DNA from: Mucor racemosus
Taxonomy: Eukaryota; Mucoromycota; Mucoromycetes; Mucorales; Mucoraceae
Assembly: GCA_027405735.1 (NCBI GenBank)
Contig: JAPEHQ010000007.1
Location: 955,001-1,019,000 of the forward strand
Reading direction: 5' to 3'
Length of the DNA stretch: 64,000 nucleotides
Below, piece after piece: positions 43,992 to 55,480 of the stretch. Every line of letters begins with the position of its first letter. The stretch's first letter is position 1. The notes beneath the pieces were generated by a model. That model did no database searches, was not told the DNA's origin, and saw nothing but the letters and a program-made list of their open reading frames with translations. Made by a program: the position numbers and the translations under genes.

Positions 43992-46280
43992 TGGCTTTTC
44001 TACTGTATCTAAATCCTTTAAATTTGTGATCTTATGGACTTCTTTAAATCCGGTTATATCATCTTATACTTTTCAAGTTAAATCCGTTATTAGGCTAATA
44101 ATGTTGTACAGTATGTTGTATTTATGTTTTACTTTAAAATAAGCTTTTGAGTAATTAATTATAATAGCAATACAGTCAAACCTTAATTTTTGTATGAAAC
44201 TTTGATACCTGCATCTTATAGCTGCTTGGGATATTTAAACAACCGTGCCCGGGATGTCTGGTAATTTTTTCTAAAAATTTAAAGTTTGGAAATATCCTTA
44301 GATGGCCGCTTCCGGAGATTGTTCGGCTTTTTTTGGAAGAGTGACCATTGGCAAAAATATGAACCATATACTATGTTGTATGCCACCAAGTACCATATGT
44401 GATCACCTTCTACAGTATCAATATATCTTACAATCTATTGAATCCAACATGTATTGAAGTGCAAAGTCTTGATATCGGATATAAGAAACTCCTAACGTAC
44501 CAAGTTTAATCCAGTAATTACCAAGAACGCTTGGACCTCAATTATGATACCATATTATTTCATCCCAGCGGTTAATTAATCAAGTAGCTATCAAATCAAC
44601 ATCCAAGCACATTTAGCGCAGCATTGAAACAAGGTAATTCACAAGCTCTGCAAGAATGGTTAAATTATGATTGATCCATTTCAATCTTTAGATTACTATC
44701 AAACAGATTTAATGGCTCAATAGTGCCTTAAGTTACACCTCAGGATCTCAATGTCACACCAATATAAAACGCCATACTTTTATATCTAAATTAACGATAT
44801 CTTGTTTTTATTATAAAGTTGAAGAACTGATTCATTACTCATTCTCTTTTAATTGTATTCTTTTTTAAGTATTATTTATCAAACATGAAAATATACGACA
44901 CAACAGATGGTTTTATTGGAAAACATAAATAGCATGTTTTGCTGATGGTTTTCTCAATTCACAGTGATTTTTGAAAGTAGAAATATAATTTTTTATGTAG
45001 GATATATGTAAATCTATCATCATCATGTATAATTGAAGATTAATTGAATCAATATTCACAAGGATGGGATTTTTTTTCTTAATTTTCTGCAGTTGTTGTT
45101 GTAAATATTAGTTTACTATTTTGTAAAACTTAAAACTCATTATCCAGGGCTTAATTTCTGTATTATTCACAAGATAAGTCTAATTGATTGCTACTCTGCA
45201 TTTTTTGTTTTAGCGAAAAATATTGGTTTTTGGTCGAGATAATCAAAATAATAGTTCTTTTCACAGCTTAAAGCCTATCATAACGGGGCTCCAAAATTTA
45301 TTTTAAAAAATGGACGAAAAATGATGAAAAAAACAAATCGTTTAATTGATCATGAACTGCAAGGTAAGTCGACCTAGTATACTAAATAACTTTTGTACAG
45401 TTTTGAATTCTGCATACATCTAAATAAAAATCTGACAAACATTTCACATTAAAATTTGCGTAAAATGCAATTGGAACTTTGGAGGTTTTTTGAAGATGCA
45501 CATCACTTTTTATAAGTATATTTAAAATATAACTAATGGAAAGGATGCGCAAAATTATTATCTATTGATCAAGCTATTGTACACTCTTTTAGCTGCATTT
45601 CTCGTAGAGAAAAAGAGATTTTTGTCCAATTTTTTTCAGATTCAGAATTTGGGATGAGGGTATATAAGGGAAAAATGGAGGCTAGAAACGAAGGTATCTG
45701 TTTGTAAACATTTTTGAAGATATATCCACGAAAAATTAATATTTTAAAAAAAACTAAATTGGATTTGAGAGAGCTCAACGAGCTGAATGACATGAATGTA
45801 AAAAAAATGTTGTTCGATTTAATCAATATCTTAAAACATACTACAGAAATGCCAAAAAAAAAAAACGAAAAAAATAAAAGTGCTCAGAATTTTTTTATAC
45901 TAAAATATGTTATAAAGCACTTTAAAACAAGTAAGTTTTATTATTAGAAAGTGTTAGTATCGCTTAATTTTTTCTAGAGATATGAAGCTTCAAAGTTTTC
46001 AATTCTTTAGCAGTGAAATACGCGTAAAAAATCTGAAACATTAGCACTGAAAAATTAATACCACCTGCAAAAAGTAGGATATTTCCGGATACTCATTTTT
46101 GAATTAAAGTCGAACATCTCAGGTAAATTGGTATATTATTCTTTCTTGATGTTATTTAGTGAAAAAAAAAGTTGTAAGGAAATGAAAAAATAGACCCAGT
46201 TTTCAAGAAAAAAGCAGTAAATTTTACGCGTTTTTGAGCCTTCGGTAAGGTATAAAATGTTTGTAGGGACAAGTAATAGA

Positions 46281-47800
46281 ATGCGCTGTGCATTTTTCAC
46301 ATAGCGAGGAGTATGTGTTTAATTAGTGCACTAGGTAGTTATAATGAGTGTCGTTGGATAAATTGAAATCGAAACAGTGAGTTTCTAGACACTTCATTTG
46401 CTTAAAAGATGGTTTTAGAGTCAAATGGCGAAGTTTGGGCATCCATAGTCCTCGCTATAAAAGTGTGCCGGAAACCTCGATGTTTTTGGTGATGTACTCA
46501 AGCCTACTTTTCTCCATGGCAATTATATATCTCAATAAATAAATTACATTAACAAGTGCTTTTTGCTATCTTTTACATTATGAGAAGCATAAAAAAAACA
46601 TGAAAAAAAATTAAAACTTTTGATACTCAAGTACACTGTAGAAGCAAGTTTCATGGATTGAACAATGCCGTACCTTGCTGAAAGGTCAGATTTTTGGTAT
46701 TAGAAAATTAAAATCAGACTTTTAAGGGGATTTCTCTACAGTGTAGTTAATTAGAAGTAAAAGGCTAACTAATCTAATAATATGGCTTTGTAGCTTCTCA
46801 AATACATCTCGGTATTTTTTTTTTTTTTTTTTTTTTGCTTTTATTGTTCGATGAAAGAAGTGGTATGCTATGGTGTTAAATAATACTACCACATATCCTT
46901 TAACCGATTTTTCTCGTACCAAAAAAGGGACAGGCTTGTCAAAAATCTGTCAGTGCAACAATGCCACTTTTCTTCAATACAAATTCTTATTTTTAATCAT
47001 TTTTGCATACGATGTGTACAATAAATAGAGGTACGACCAGTATCGATGGTTTTAAAAGAGTATATAATTTGCAAAAGTTGTTGAAGGGCCATTTTTATTG
47101 CACCGTACCAGGCTGAAGCCCCAACGCTCTTACGAATCATTATCCCAAACCCACCGGAAACAGAAAATGCCCTTGTATTCGAGCTAATCAATACTTGAAA
47201 AATAAATCGAGAAAGAAAAAAGAAGGTACTACTGCCAAACCTTAAACCACTGATGTAGGTTCTTCTGTTTCTGAAGACATCGATCCTTCTGTTCAATAAA
47301 CTGATAATAGATTTCTATCAGACCCAAAATCTAAAAATTGAAACTTGACTTCATTATTTTGGCTTCAATTATAATACAATTTCTACTGTTCAGTATGCAT
47401 TACTTTAATATTTTTTGATACGTATGAGTGTAAAGTACAAATACACAATGGAATGAATGAAATTTATGTCTCCGTTTTCAAGCCAATAGCTAAAATCATT
47501 GAAAAAAGCTTAAACTTTTGATTTATAATGAGAGTTTATCAGCATTCTTTTACTGCATCGACTGAGTTTTTTAATTGCTCGAAGGTAGTGGTTCAAGTCA
47601 ACTCTTTGTTGTAGATGTAGCAGATTCGATCATGATTGGAGTTGATCTGTTGTGTGGAGGAGGTGGATACGTCGTGACCGGATTCATCGCAACTCCACAT
47701 TTGAATCCTTTATTGTGGTTGATCTGAATATATAAAATTTTTTTGAGAGGCTCCAAGAAACGGGGCATCTCTTGTTACAATCCAACTAAATTCAAAGAAA
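46281..47800. other. Intergenic region with poly-T and a possible relic
   Basis: A T-run lies at 46,815-46,836. From about 47,077 to 47,300 one plus-strand frame is protein-like (KGHFYCTVPG, SPNALTNHYPKPTGNRKCPC, SSVSEDIDPSVQ) but contains two stops, so it is at most a decayed fragment of unknown origin. The last 60 bp form the DUS1 leader. Confidence 0.4.
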
Positions 47801-49096
47801 ATGGCACCTATTAAATTGGAAGGTTATGAGTTTTTCAATCAAACATTGAAGGCACCAAAGACAATTTTAGCCCCTATGGTTGATCAATCTGAGCATGCTT
47901 GGAGAATCCTTAGCAGAAGATATGGTGCCGATGTATGTGTCACTCCCATGTTCCATGCTAGATTATTTAGTGAAGGCAAGAAATATAGAGATGAGCAATT
48001 CACAACCAATAAAGAAGATAGACCTCTTATTGTTCAAGTAAGTTGATTTAGAATCATTTGTAGTATTCAAACTAATCATTTGTTGAAATTTCAGTTTTGT
48101 GCCAACGATGCCGATGTTCTTTTGAGCGCTGCCAAGCTTGTGGAAAATGATTGTGATGCTGTCGATCTTAATCTCGGTTGTCCTCAACATATTGCTAAAA
48201 GAGGTCATTATGGATCTTTCTTGCAAGATGAATGGGAGTTGATTGCTAAAATGGTTAGTCTTTTGCACAAAGAATTAGCTGTTCCTGTTACTGTCAAGAT
48301 TCGTTGTTTTCCCACTATCGAAAAGACATTGGAATATGCAAAAATGATTGAAGCTGCAGGTGCTCAAATGTTGACTGTTCATGGTAGATTAAGAGAGCAA
48401 AAGGGCCACAACACAGGTATTGCTGATTGGGATAAAATCAAGGCAGTTAAAGAAGCATTGAGCATTCCCGTTGTTGCTAATGGTAATATTTTGTACCATG
48501 ATGATATCCAAAGATGTTTAGATTATACTGGTGCTGATGCTGTTATGACTGCAGAAGGAAGTCTTTACAATCCTACTATCTTTTCAAAGGATATCAAGTT
48601 TCCTCCTTTGGCAATTGATATGGCACAAGAATATTTAGATATTTGCAAGGTTGAGAAAACTAATGGTAGTGCCATCAAGGGTCATTTGTTCAAGATATTG
48701 CATTCTACTTTACCTCATCATAAAGAAATGAGAGCTCGTCTTGGTCAAGCTCGCCCCGCTAAAGATGGTTCATTGGATGAATATACAGAGGTTTTGAATG
48801 AATTAAAGGCTTTGGTTACAAAGGATATTGAGGAACAAGGGGAAGGTGAAGATGTTCAAGGTCAAGTTGATGAAAATGGTCTTCGTAAATATGCTTATTG
48901 GAGATGTCAACCTTATATTAGACCTAAACTTCCCGAGGATAATGGTAATAATTCTGAAAAAGCTAAAGCACATCAAGCCAAGGTACAACAAGAAAAAGCC
49001 GATAAAAAAAGACAAGCCGAAGCTCAAAAAGAAGAGAGTAATAAGAAACCTAAACCAGAAGAGCAGCTTAAAGAAGAAACTGTAGATACCAACTAA
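47801..49096 (+). CDS. DUS1: tRNA-dihydrouridine(16/17) synthase
   Basis: FMN enzyme reducing U16/U17 in the tRNA D-loop. Two exons, 47801-48037 and 48095-49096, give 412 residues. Visible motifs are the start of the FMN barrel [30 protein letters not shown], the catalytic-Cys loop [39 protein letters not shown] and the flavin-binding IPVVANGNI. The C-terminal tail (~45 residues) is highly charged ([20 protein letters not shown]), typical of eukaryotic DUS1. The stop is 75 bp from the stop of the convergent RSA4 gene. Confidence 0.97.
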
Positions 49097-49171
49097 ATAA
49101 CTTTAAACAATATAGAAATCCTTTTTTTAATTTTTTTTATTAATAAAAAATGTACAAAATATATCTAAAAT

Positions 49172-50682
49172 CTAATGTCTCCAAATCTTGAGTTGTTTAT
49201 CTTTACCACCACTTGCTACCTTATCTCCTCCAGGAGACCAATCGACAGCAAACACCTCATCTAAATGACCAGGTAAATCCATCTTGATTTTCATCTTTTT
49301 AATATCCCAAATCTTTAATGTACTATCTTTACTAGCACTGATTAACAAACGAGAATCACTGGACCAACTGACTTGATATACAGCACCAACATGTCCTCTT
49401 AAGTTACCAATAAATTTACCAGTGGTACCATCCCAAAGTTTAACAGAATTATCAAAAGATGCACTTGCAATTAATCTACCATCAGGAGAGAAAGCGACAT
49501 GATTTACCAACTTTTGATGACCTGTCATACGAGTAATAGGCTTCTTACTCTTCTCAGGCTCCCAATAAAACATGGTAAAATCATCAGAACCAGAAACAAG
49601 TCTTTCAGCACCTGATCCCTTGAATGTGTTATATCTTGAAAGAGCAGCAGCCTTGGCTTCTTCTTCTGTCTTGTGTCTCTTACCAGTATGATCAAAAGGA
49701 CCAGTGCGAAGTACAAAATCAGTACTAAGAGCTAATGTATTGACCCAATGGCCATGACCTTCTAATGTTTTCACAAGCATACCAGATGAATTCCACACCT
49801 TGATAGTTTTATCTTGAGAAGCTGTATAAATTAAACCTTCACCACCCCACTTGATACAAGTAACAGCAGCAGTATGCTGAGCAATGTTGAATGCCATTCT
49901 TCTTAATGAGGTATCCCATACACGAACAGTGTGATCTTTGGAGGAACTAGCCAAACGATTGGCTTTAGAGTTCAAATGATAAGGCTCCCAAGCTAAACTG
50001 GTAATCCATTTACGATGTCCTTTAAGACCATCACCAATTTGTTTGCCGGTTTTAGGATCCCATAAACGAACTGTGTTATCCATACTACCAGAGGCTAAAG
50101 TAGCTCCATCAGGAGACCATGCAATTGATAAAACCCAACCAGCATGACCCTTGAGTGTGTGGCGAGGTGTTTCTGTATTCAAATCCCAAATACGAACTGT
50201 ACAATCACCTGATCCAGTAGCTAATTGAGAACCATCAGGGCTAAACGAACAAGATAAAATAGCTTCAGTATGTCCAGAAAGCGTAGATGTACAGCGAGAA
50301 ACTGCTCGCACTCTGAAAATAGCTTGAGGTTGATATACAATTGTGAGTGTATCTTCAGTTGATTTGTCTTTACGATCAACCCAAAGATCTTTAATGATTT
50401 CATCTTCGTTGACATGGAATGAATAAGGAAGAGGATCTTCGCCCTGTTTCATGTGTCAGATCATTTGTTATATTTTTGCATTTATCTATGAAAACTTACT
50501 TGATTTAAAAGTTGATTCAATAATAATTCAAGTTGTTCAGGTGTAGCATCTCCCGGTAAATTGAGAGGAGGACCAGTTGACTCTCCTTCAGATGTCTTGA
50601 ATTGAGCAACTACTTTTTGACCAACAGGCATAGCTGCAGCTGCAATTGCATCCAATTTCTTTTGCCTAATCTTTGCTGCCAT
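49172..50682 (-). CDS. RSA4: Notchless/Rsa4 60S ribosome assembly WD40 protein
   Basis: Nucleolar WD40 protein that links pre-60S particles to the AAA ATPase Rea1/Midasin. Two exons, 50682-50500 and 50443-49172, give 484 residues. The NLE domain is at the N-terminus (KVVAQFKTSEGESTGPPLNL, PEQLELLLNQLL, EDPLPYSFHVNEDEI), followed by a propeller of eight WD40 repeats with clear GH...WD units such as LSGHTEAILSCSFSPDG and LRGHVGAVYQVSWSSDS. The final repeat ends KQLKIWRH at the stop. Length and domain order match Rsa4/NLE1. Confidence 0.97.
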
Positions 50683-51179
50683 ATTCTATAAGATTTGTTT
50701 ATGCTGCAAGTAATGGCGAAAGTTTTTTTTTCTTTCAAATGGAAGTGGCTTTCCGAGATCGAATTTACTTTTTCTCGGCTCCAGTGACCGTTTGAAGGTG
50801 ACCGTTTACAGTCGAAATCATTGCACAACTTTGCATGATTTACATATATGAATGGTTTAAATTTCATGCCGTTCAAAAAACACTACATGTATAGCCTACA
50901 AGTGGTATGTCTGGTAATTTGGAACAAGTTTTCAAGGCTAGATGTAGCAATTACAGCAACTTTTTATTGCTATCCAACAATATCATTTATCCTGGATTTT
51001 ATAATTAGAATGCCGTTCAAAGAATTTATTTGATTCTGAATTAGATGGAAGATGTTTCCCTTTTATGGTGGTATTGAGTTACTGTAGGAGTAGCTATGTG
51101 CCCATAATTTAAATTTTTGTATATATATTTACATCTGTAGCTATGCAGTAATCACTAATCTGGCACATTATAAAGATAA
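50683..51179. other. RSA4 upstream region and spacer
   Basis: Holds the presumed RSA4 promoter on the minus strand. No gene or clear repeat. The boundary with A6 is uncertain. Confidence 0.4.
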
Positions 51180-51338
51180 AACCAAAAATCTAAGAATTCT
51201 GACAGCATTATTCTAACTTTAGGTGGTTTTTGAGTCTATATATGATATCATTACGTAAAGTATATCAAAGCATATTTTATTTTGTGAAGAAATGTTGTTT
51301 TTTTCATCGAGAAAATGGGCTTCCTATTCCATATAATA

Positions 51339-52096
51339 CAGTTTTTTTACCTGGTTTTTGGACTTTGTCAAAAAAATTTTGGACCAAGTCAATTTTATTT
51401 TAGACATTGTCAATTTTATTTTCATTTTTATTCAAGACAAAGTCTTTTTCATTTCAGACGAGCTCCTTTTTTATTTCAGATATACAGTACACCTTTTTCG
51501 GAAAGTATTCGGACACCTCGGGGAAAATTTTCGGACACTTGAAAAAATAAAATCCGGACACTTGGAAAAAAAAATCGGACAGTGGTGGAATAAGGCTCCA
51601 CATAGGCTCCACATAGGCTCCACATAGGCTCCACATAGGCTCCACATACGCCCTACATACGCCCCACATAGGCTCCACATAGGCTTCACATAGGCTTCAC
51701 ATAGGCTCCACATAGGCTTCACATAGGCTCCACATAGGCTCCACATAGGCTTCACATAGGCTCCACATAGGCTTCACATAGGCTCCACATAGGCTCCACA
51801 TAGGCTCCACATAGGCTTCACATAAGTAACTTTAACGGCGGACGTTCAATTTTCTTTATTTTGTTAGTCTAACTCATTCCAGATGTTATTTCTATGGCAA
51901 GAATCAAGCTTTTATGACAATACTTATTATTCTCAAGCATATTTGTTATATTTGTGAACGAACACTCAGCGATGTTAAAAAGCTGCAGCATCATTTACTC
52001 AGTCTTCATGAAGTATCAATTCCTTCTCGTCCGAGGGGACGACGACGTTTTGACAATGCGTCTTTTTGCTACAATGTCAACAACGGAAATCATTCA
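51339..52096 (+). repeat. Left terminal inverted repeat
   Basis: 758 bp. Order: CAGTTTTTTTAC end; degenerate ~20-bp units containing GAC...GTC followed by AATTTTATTTT (51,385-51,470); CGGACACTT-type units (51,505-51,580); the 12-bp minisatellite; then a unique part that includes the first 61 codons of the zinc-finger ORF (ATG at 51,914). Homology to the right TIR stops sharply at AATCATTCA (52,096). Confidence 0.85.
51593..51824 (+). repeat. 12-bp minisatellite, about 19 copies (left TIR)
   Basis: The unit is approximately ACATAGGCTCCA, with CTTC and CGCC variants. The period of 12 keeps the minus strand open, giving a repeated EPMWSLCGAYV-like translation that is unlikely to be a real protein. 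The matching array in the right TIR has only about 11 copies. Confidence 0.95.
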
Positions 52097-52126
52097 GTGT
52101 TGTATACACACTTTATTACAAGGTGA
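51914..52126 (+). pseudogene. Truncated duplicate of zinc-finger ORF 5' end (left TIR)
   Basis: Sixty-one codons identical at protein level to the start of the 499-residue ORF on the opposite strand (MTILIILKHICYICERTLSD...). The sequence then leaves the TIR and stops after nine unrelated residues. It includes the first C2H2 finger, so a short finger-only peptide could in principle be made; otherwise it is a by-product of the TIR extending into the gene. Confidence 0.7.
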
Positions 52127-52609
52127 CAGATCCTTGCAATGTCATAATGGATAAACTATTAAATGCATTATGACTAATAAATCATCATTATTAGATTCAA
52201 TCACCACATAAGATTACTCGCCTAATTTAACCTATTAAGACTTGAATAATGAATGATCTAATTCTGGGCGTTCCTGGATGTCATCCTTATTCGGATCTAT
52301 TGGTCTGTGCGATAACCAATTAGTTATAATACTCAACTTTTTTAACACTCATTAACTCAGATATCAAAATGTATATAAACTCTTAGTATTTTTACGGTGT
52401 AATAAAGTCAGTTACAACTTTATATTGTTCTTTACCGTCAGCTAGTCTGATTATATTTTTTGTTCATTAACCTGTTTTTTGTTTTTATTTTTGTAAATCG
52501 TCTGGATTTTACATTCAGATAGAAGAAAAAACTTTTTTTTATAACTTTAACCAAGAAAACATAATTTATTCTTGTTTATGTAAATACTAAATGAGAAAAA
52601 AAAGCGAAT

Positions 52610-54109
52610 TTAAAGAATATTTAGTACTGATCGTACTCTCAAATTATCTTGAACATCAGCAGCGCCATTCTGCTCAAGATCGAGTTGCTTCATGATTTTC
52701 TCCTGTTTCTCCAACAAACTAAGTAATACTGCCATAAGATCCATTACTTTTAGCCATTTATGGCGTTGGATATAATTTACCGGAATTTCCGTTGTTCGTA
52801 GTTCTTGGTAGATATAGCCGCCTTCAATATCATTCAAACTTGTTTTGGAAAGCGTGATTGAATTTCGGACTGTTTGGATACCATAAACCTCAACTTTACA
52901 CATGGTCTCAAAGCTGGCATCAAGGTGCTTTCGAACGTTACTTTTCAGCATCATAATGGAACTGTTTATCTGTTTTGCTGTATCGTCGATTGTATGTGGA
53001 ATGTTTTCTTTGAATTCCCCACTTGATGCTTCCATCACTAATCTTTCACATTCATATAGATCATGACCAAGTCCATCAACATATCTTGAATAACCAGTTA
53101 ACCAACTTTCGGTATCAACTGTCGTCTCTGCATGTGCTTTTGAAAAAACCTCACACCATTCGAAATCTAGTAACCCAGTTTGATCAGCAAAAGGTTGAAA
53201 AATTGGAACTATGCGATTAATCCAAAACGTTCGTTCAGAGTTTGTTTGTCTAAGACGTTTCCGATTACACTTTCCTGCGAAATCAGTAAGAGTGTATTTA
53301 ATGGCCAGCATCAGCTCTATTTCTCGTACAGTTGAGCTTTGGGAATACACATGATTCCACAGCCATTTCGGAAGGTCATGAATTGGTATCTCCATAGCAT
53401 CTACTAATAAAAGATATGCCGCTGGATATGACTTCAAGATTTTAAGGTTGTTTTGATCTTGTTGCTCCTTTTCAATAAGCAATTTGGTAGATTCTTCAAG
53501 TTCGTGATTGTAAGGGGTAATAATTTTCAATAACGGAGATAGTTTTTTAATTTGCACTTTTGTTAATTTTGGTTGGTTTGGAGAATAAACGTTGATATCA
53601 CAGCTGGTGAAGGAAAGAATTGTGGCCTTCCCAGTATTTGCTATTTGTACAATTTTGGAATCGTGATTAAACTTGTTTGTGTCTGTGCCTATACATTCAT
53701 TCTCGTTTTCATCGGCATTGTCACTGTCAGTCGTCGAACTTGTAGCTTCTCCATTGCAATTCTCTTCATAATTGCATAGCTTCTTCTTTGGTCTGTCATT
53801 AACATTTTGCATACTGGTATTTCCAAGCGTTCTGTTTAAATGACTAGATTCGACATGATCTTTTAGTTCGTTCAATTTATCGAAATGAGAAAAGCAAGAA
53901 GGACAAGCAACGTGGACTTTTGCTTCTGAATGATTTCCGTTGTTGACATTGTAGCAAAAAGACGCGTTGTCAAAACGTCGTCGTCCCCTCGGACGAGAAG
54001 GAATTGATACTTCATGAAGACTGAGTAAATGATGCTGCAGCTTTTTAACATCGCTGAGTGTTCGTTCACAAATATAACAAATATGCTTGAGAATAATAAG
54101 TATTGTCAT
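52610..54109 (-). CDS. C2H2 zinc-finger protein of the long-TIR element
   Basis: An intact intronless 499-residue frame. Two C2H2-type fingers lie at the N-terminus (CYICERTLSDVKKLQHHLLSLH and CPSCFSHFDKLNELKDHVESSH), with a basic RPRGRRR stretch between them. An acidic Asn/Glu-rich linker follows, then a ~300-residue C-terminal domain with LLDFEWCEVFSKAHAE, LGHDLYECERLVMEASS, VRKHLDASFETMCKVEVYG and YIQRHKWLKVMDLMAVL. From memory, this C-terminal layout resembles uncharacterised proteins abundant in Mucorales; I know no assigned function. The start codon and first finger lie in the right TIR. It may bind the element's ends, act in transposition, or be cargo. Confidence 0.82.
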   Translation of the reverse strand: MTILIILKHICYICERTLSDVKKLQHHLLSLHEVSIPSRPRGRRRFDNASFCYNVNNGNHSEAKVHVACPSCFSHFDKLNELKDHVESSHLNRTLGNTSMQNVNDRPKKKLCNYEENCNGEATSSTTDSDNADENENECIGTDTNKFNHDSKIVQIANTGKATILSFTSCDINVYSPNQPKLTKVQIKKLSPLLKIITPYNHELEESTKLLIEKEQQDQNNLKILKSYPAAYLLLVDAMEIPIHDLPKWLWNHVYSQSSTVREIELMLAIKYTLTDFAGKCNRKRLRQTNSERTFWINRIVPIFQPFADQTGLLDFEWCEVFSKAHAETTVDTESWLTGYSRYVDGLGHDLYECERLVMEASSGEFKENIPHTIDDTAKQINSSIMMLKSNVRKHLDASFETMCKVEVYGIQTVRNSITLSKTSLNDIEGGYIYQELRTTEIPVNYIQRHKWLKVMDLMAVLLSLLEKQEKIMKQLDLEQNGAADVQDNLRVRSVLNIL

Positions 54110-54604
54110 AAAAGCTTGATTCTTGCCATAGAAATAACATCTGGAATGAGTTAGACTAACAAAATAAAGAAAATTGAACGTCCGCCGTTAAAGTTACTTA
54201 TGTGAAGCCTATGTGGAGCCTACGTGGAGCCTATGTGAAGCCTATTTGGAGCCTATGTGAAGCCTATGTGAAGCCTATGTGAAGCCTATGTGGAGCCTAT
54301 GTGGAGCCTATGTGGAGCCTATGTGGAGCCTTATTCCACCACTGTCCGATTTTTTTTTCAAAGTATCCGGATTTTATTTTTTCAAGTGTCCGAAAATTTT
54401 CCCCGAGGTGTCCGAATACTTTCCGAAAAAGGCGTACTGTATATCTGAAATAAAAAAGGAGCTCGTCTGAAATGAAAAAGACTTCGTCTAAATAAAAATG
54501 ATTTGTTCTGAAAATAAAATTTACTATGTCCAAAAATGAAAATGACTTCGTCCAAAATAAAATTGACTTGGTCCAAAATTTTTTTGACAAAAGTAAAAAA
54601 ACTG
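53927..54604 (-). repeat. Right terminal inverted repeat
   Basis: 678 bp, inverted copy of 51,339-52,096. In the shared coding part the two TIRs differ at about one synonymous base, which implies a young insertion or gene conversion. The outer ~100 bp are less alike than the inner part. Confidence 0.85.
54198..54331 (+). repeat. 12-bp minisatellite, about 11 copies (right TIR)
   Basis: The unit is approximately CTATGTGGAGCC, the reverse complement of the left array, with CGTG, TTTG and GAAG variants. The copy number is lower than in the left TIR (about 11 against 19). Confidence 0.95.
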
Positions 54605-55480
54605 TAAGAGTAAATATTACAACTGAGTTTGAAATATAAATTACAAAATCTGATCAAAAATCAGTCAAAAAATTTAAAACCTTGAAAAGTTAAGAAAATG
54701 ATAGTAAGTTGGAATAAACTACTAAATGTTTTATATAAAACTTTAGATTCTGCATTGAATGGTATAAAATTTAAAATAACTTTTGTCACAAAGTTTACTA
54801 TTAAACTGATATAAAGCTTTGACTCTTTTTGAGCTTTTTTTCTTAAACTTCAACAAGTTTTTAAACTATAACCTTTTTAAATGATGGGCAGCAGTAATAC
54901 CTACAGATAAAGGTATTGCTTGTAACTCTAGCTGTATTTTTCGTGGAGAAAATTAAGAAAAGGTGTAATTTTTTTTTGAATCCAAAAAAAATGGACCTGT
55001 AAAATCATTCATGAAAATTGTTCGAATGAATCAACAACCAAATGTTTGCACTTTTTTTAAAATTTCTCCATCAAAAATTGAGATATTTAAGAAAACTAAA
55101 TTGCTACAGGTAGACATAAATTAACACTATGAATTAAACGCATAAGACTTAGCTTTTAGTGTATTGAATATTTCGAAATCATCCAAAAAGACGCAAAACA
55201 TGAAAATATAAATTTTTTTGCATACTTAAATATGTCAAAAACTATCAATAAACGAGTAGATCTAACTAAAAATTAACTCTGTACCTTAATTTCTTACTGA
55301 GATATGTCGCAACAAAGTTTTGGTTTTTAAGCATTAAAAATGTGGACTCAGATATTTAAAGAGTATTTTCTACATTATGGAGTATCATAAATCAGAATAA
55401 CAAACACTAGAGTTAGATATAACATTCCAGGTATAATACTATATTTTTTAGTTTTTAGTTTTTTTAGTAAAATGAAAGAG

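Larger units (their letters stand above)
40021..46280 (-). repeat. Repeat family A, copy A5 (full length, interrupted)
   Basis: Reverse-orientation counterpart of A2, colinear from 46,250 (A2 15,410) to about 40,027 (A2 22,980). It is interrupted by a Tc1-type element (41,187-42,823) and by a 451-bp insertion (43,218-43,668), and lacks the Crypton and LTR of A2. Without its insertions it is about 4.2 kb. The uninterrupted stretches let each copy serve as the empty site for the other. Confidence 0.87.
51339..54604 (-). mobile_element. Long-TIR element with zinc-finger ORF, unknown transposase class
   Basis: A 3,266-bp element bounded by CAGTTTTTTTAC ... GTAAAAAAACTG, with TA on each side (51,337-51,338 and 54,605-54,606). 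The TIRs are long (758 and 678 bp) and nearly identical apart from copy number of an internal 12-bp minisatellite. It contains one intact 499-residue frame starting inside the right TIR. CAG ends plus TA flanks are as in Tc1/mariner-type elements, but no DDE triad is recognisable in its protein. It could be a non-autonomous passenger using a Tc1-type enzyme, or carry a new kind of transposase. Confidence 0.8.
51180..55480 (-). repeat. Diverged repeat family A copy (A6), split by a transposon
   Basis: The two flanks of the long-TIR element, joined at TA, resemble family A in the A3/A5 orientation. The left flank has TTTTTTTCATCGAGAAAA; the right flank has CAACTGAGTTTGAAATAT (A3: CAACTGAGTTTCAAAATC). 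Later come CTCTAGCTGTATTTTTCGTG, TTGAGATATTTAAGAAAACTAAATTG and ACATTCCAGGTATAATACTA, in the same order as A3. Identity is much lower than among A1, A2, A3 and A5, so this is an old copy or a related subfamily. Outer limits are approximate. Confidence 0.55.

Noticed and set aside
51454..51755. Repetitive minus-strand ORFs (EPMWSLCGAY repeats)
   Set aside because: By-product of a 12-bp minisatellite whose period is a multiple of three.
51593..51824. CRISPR-like array
   Set aside because: Units are contiguous 12-bp tandem repeats without spacers, in a eukaryotic context.
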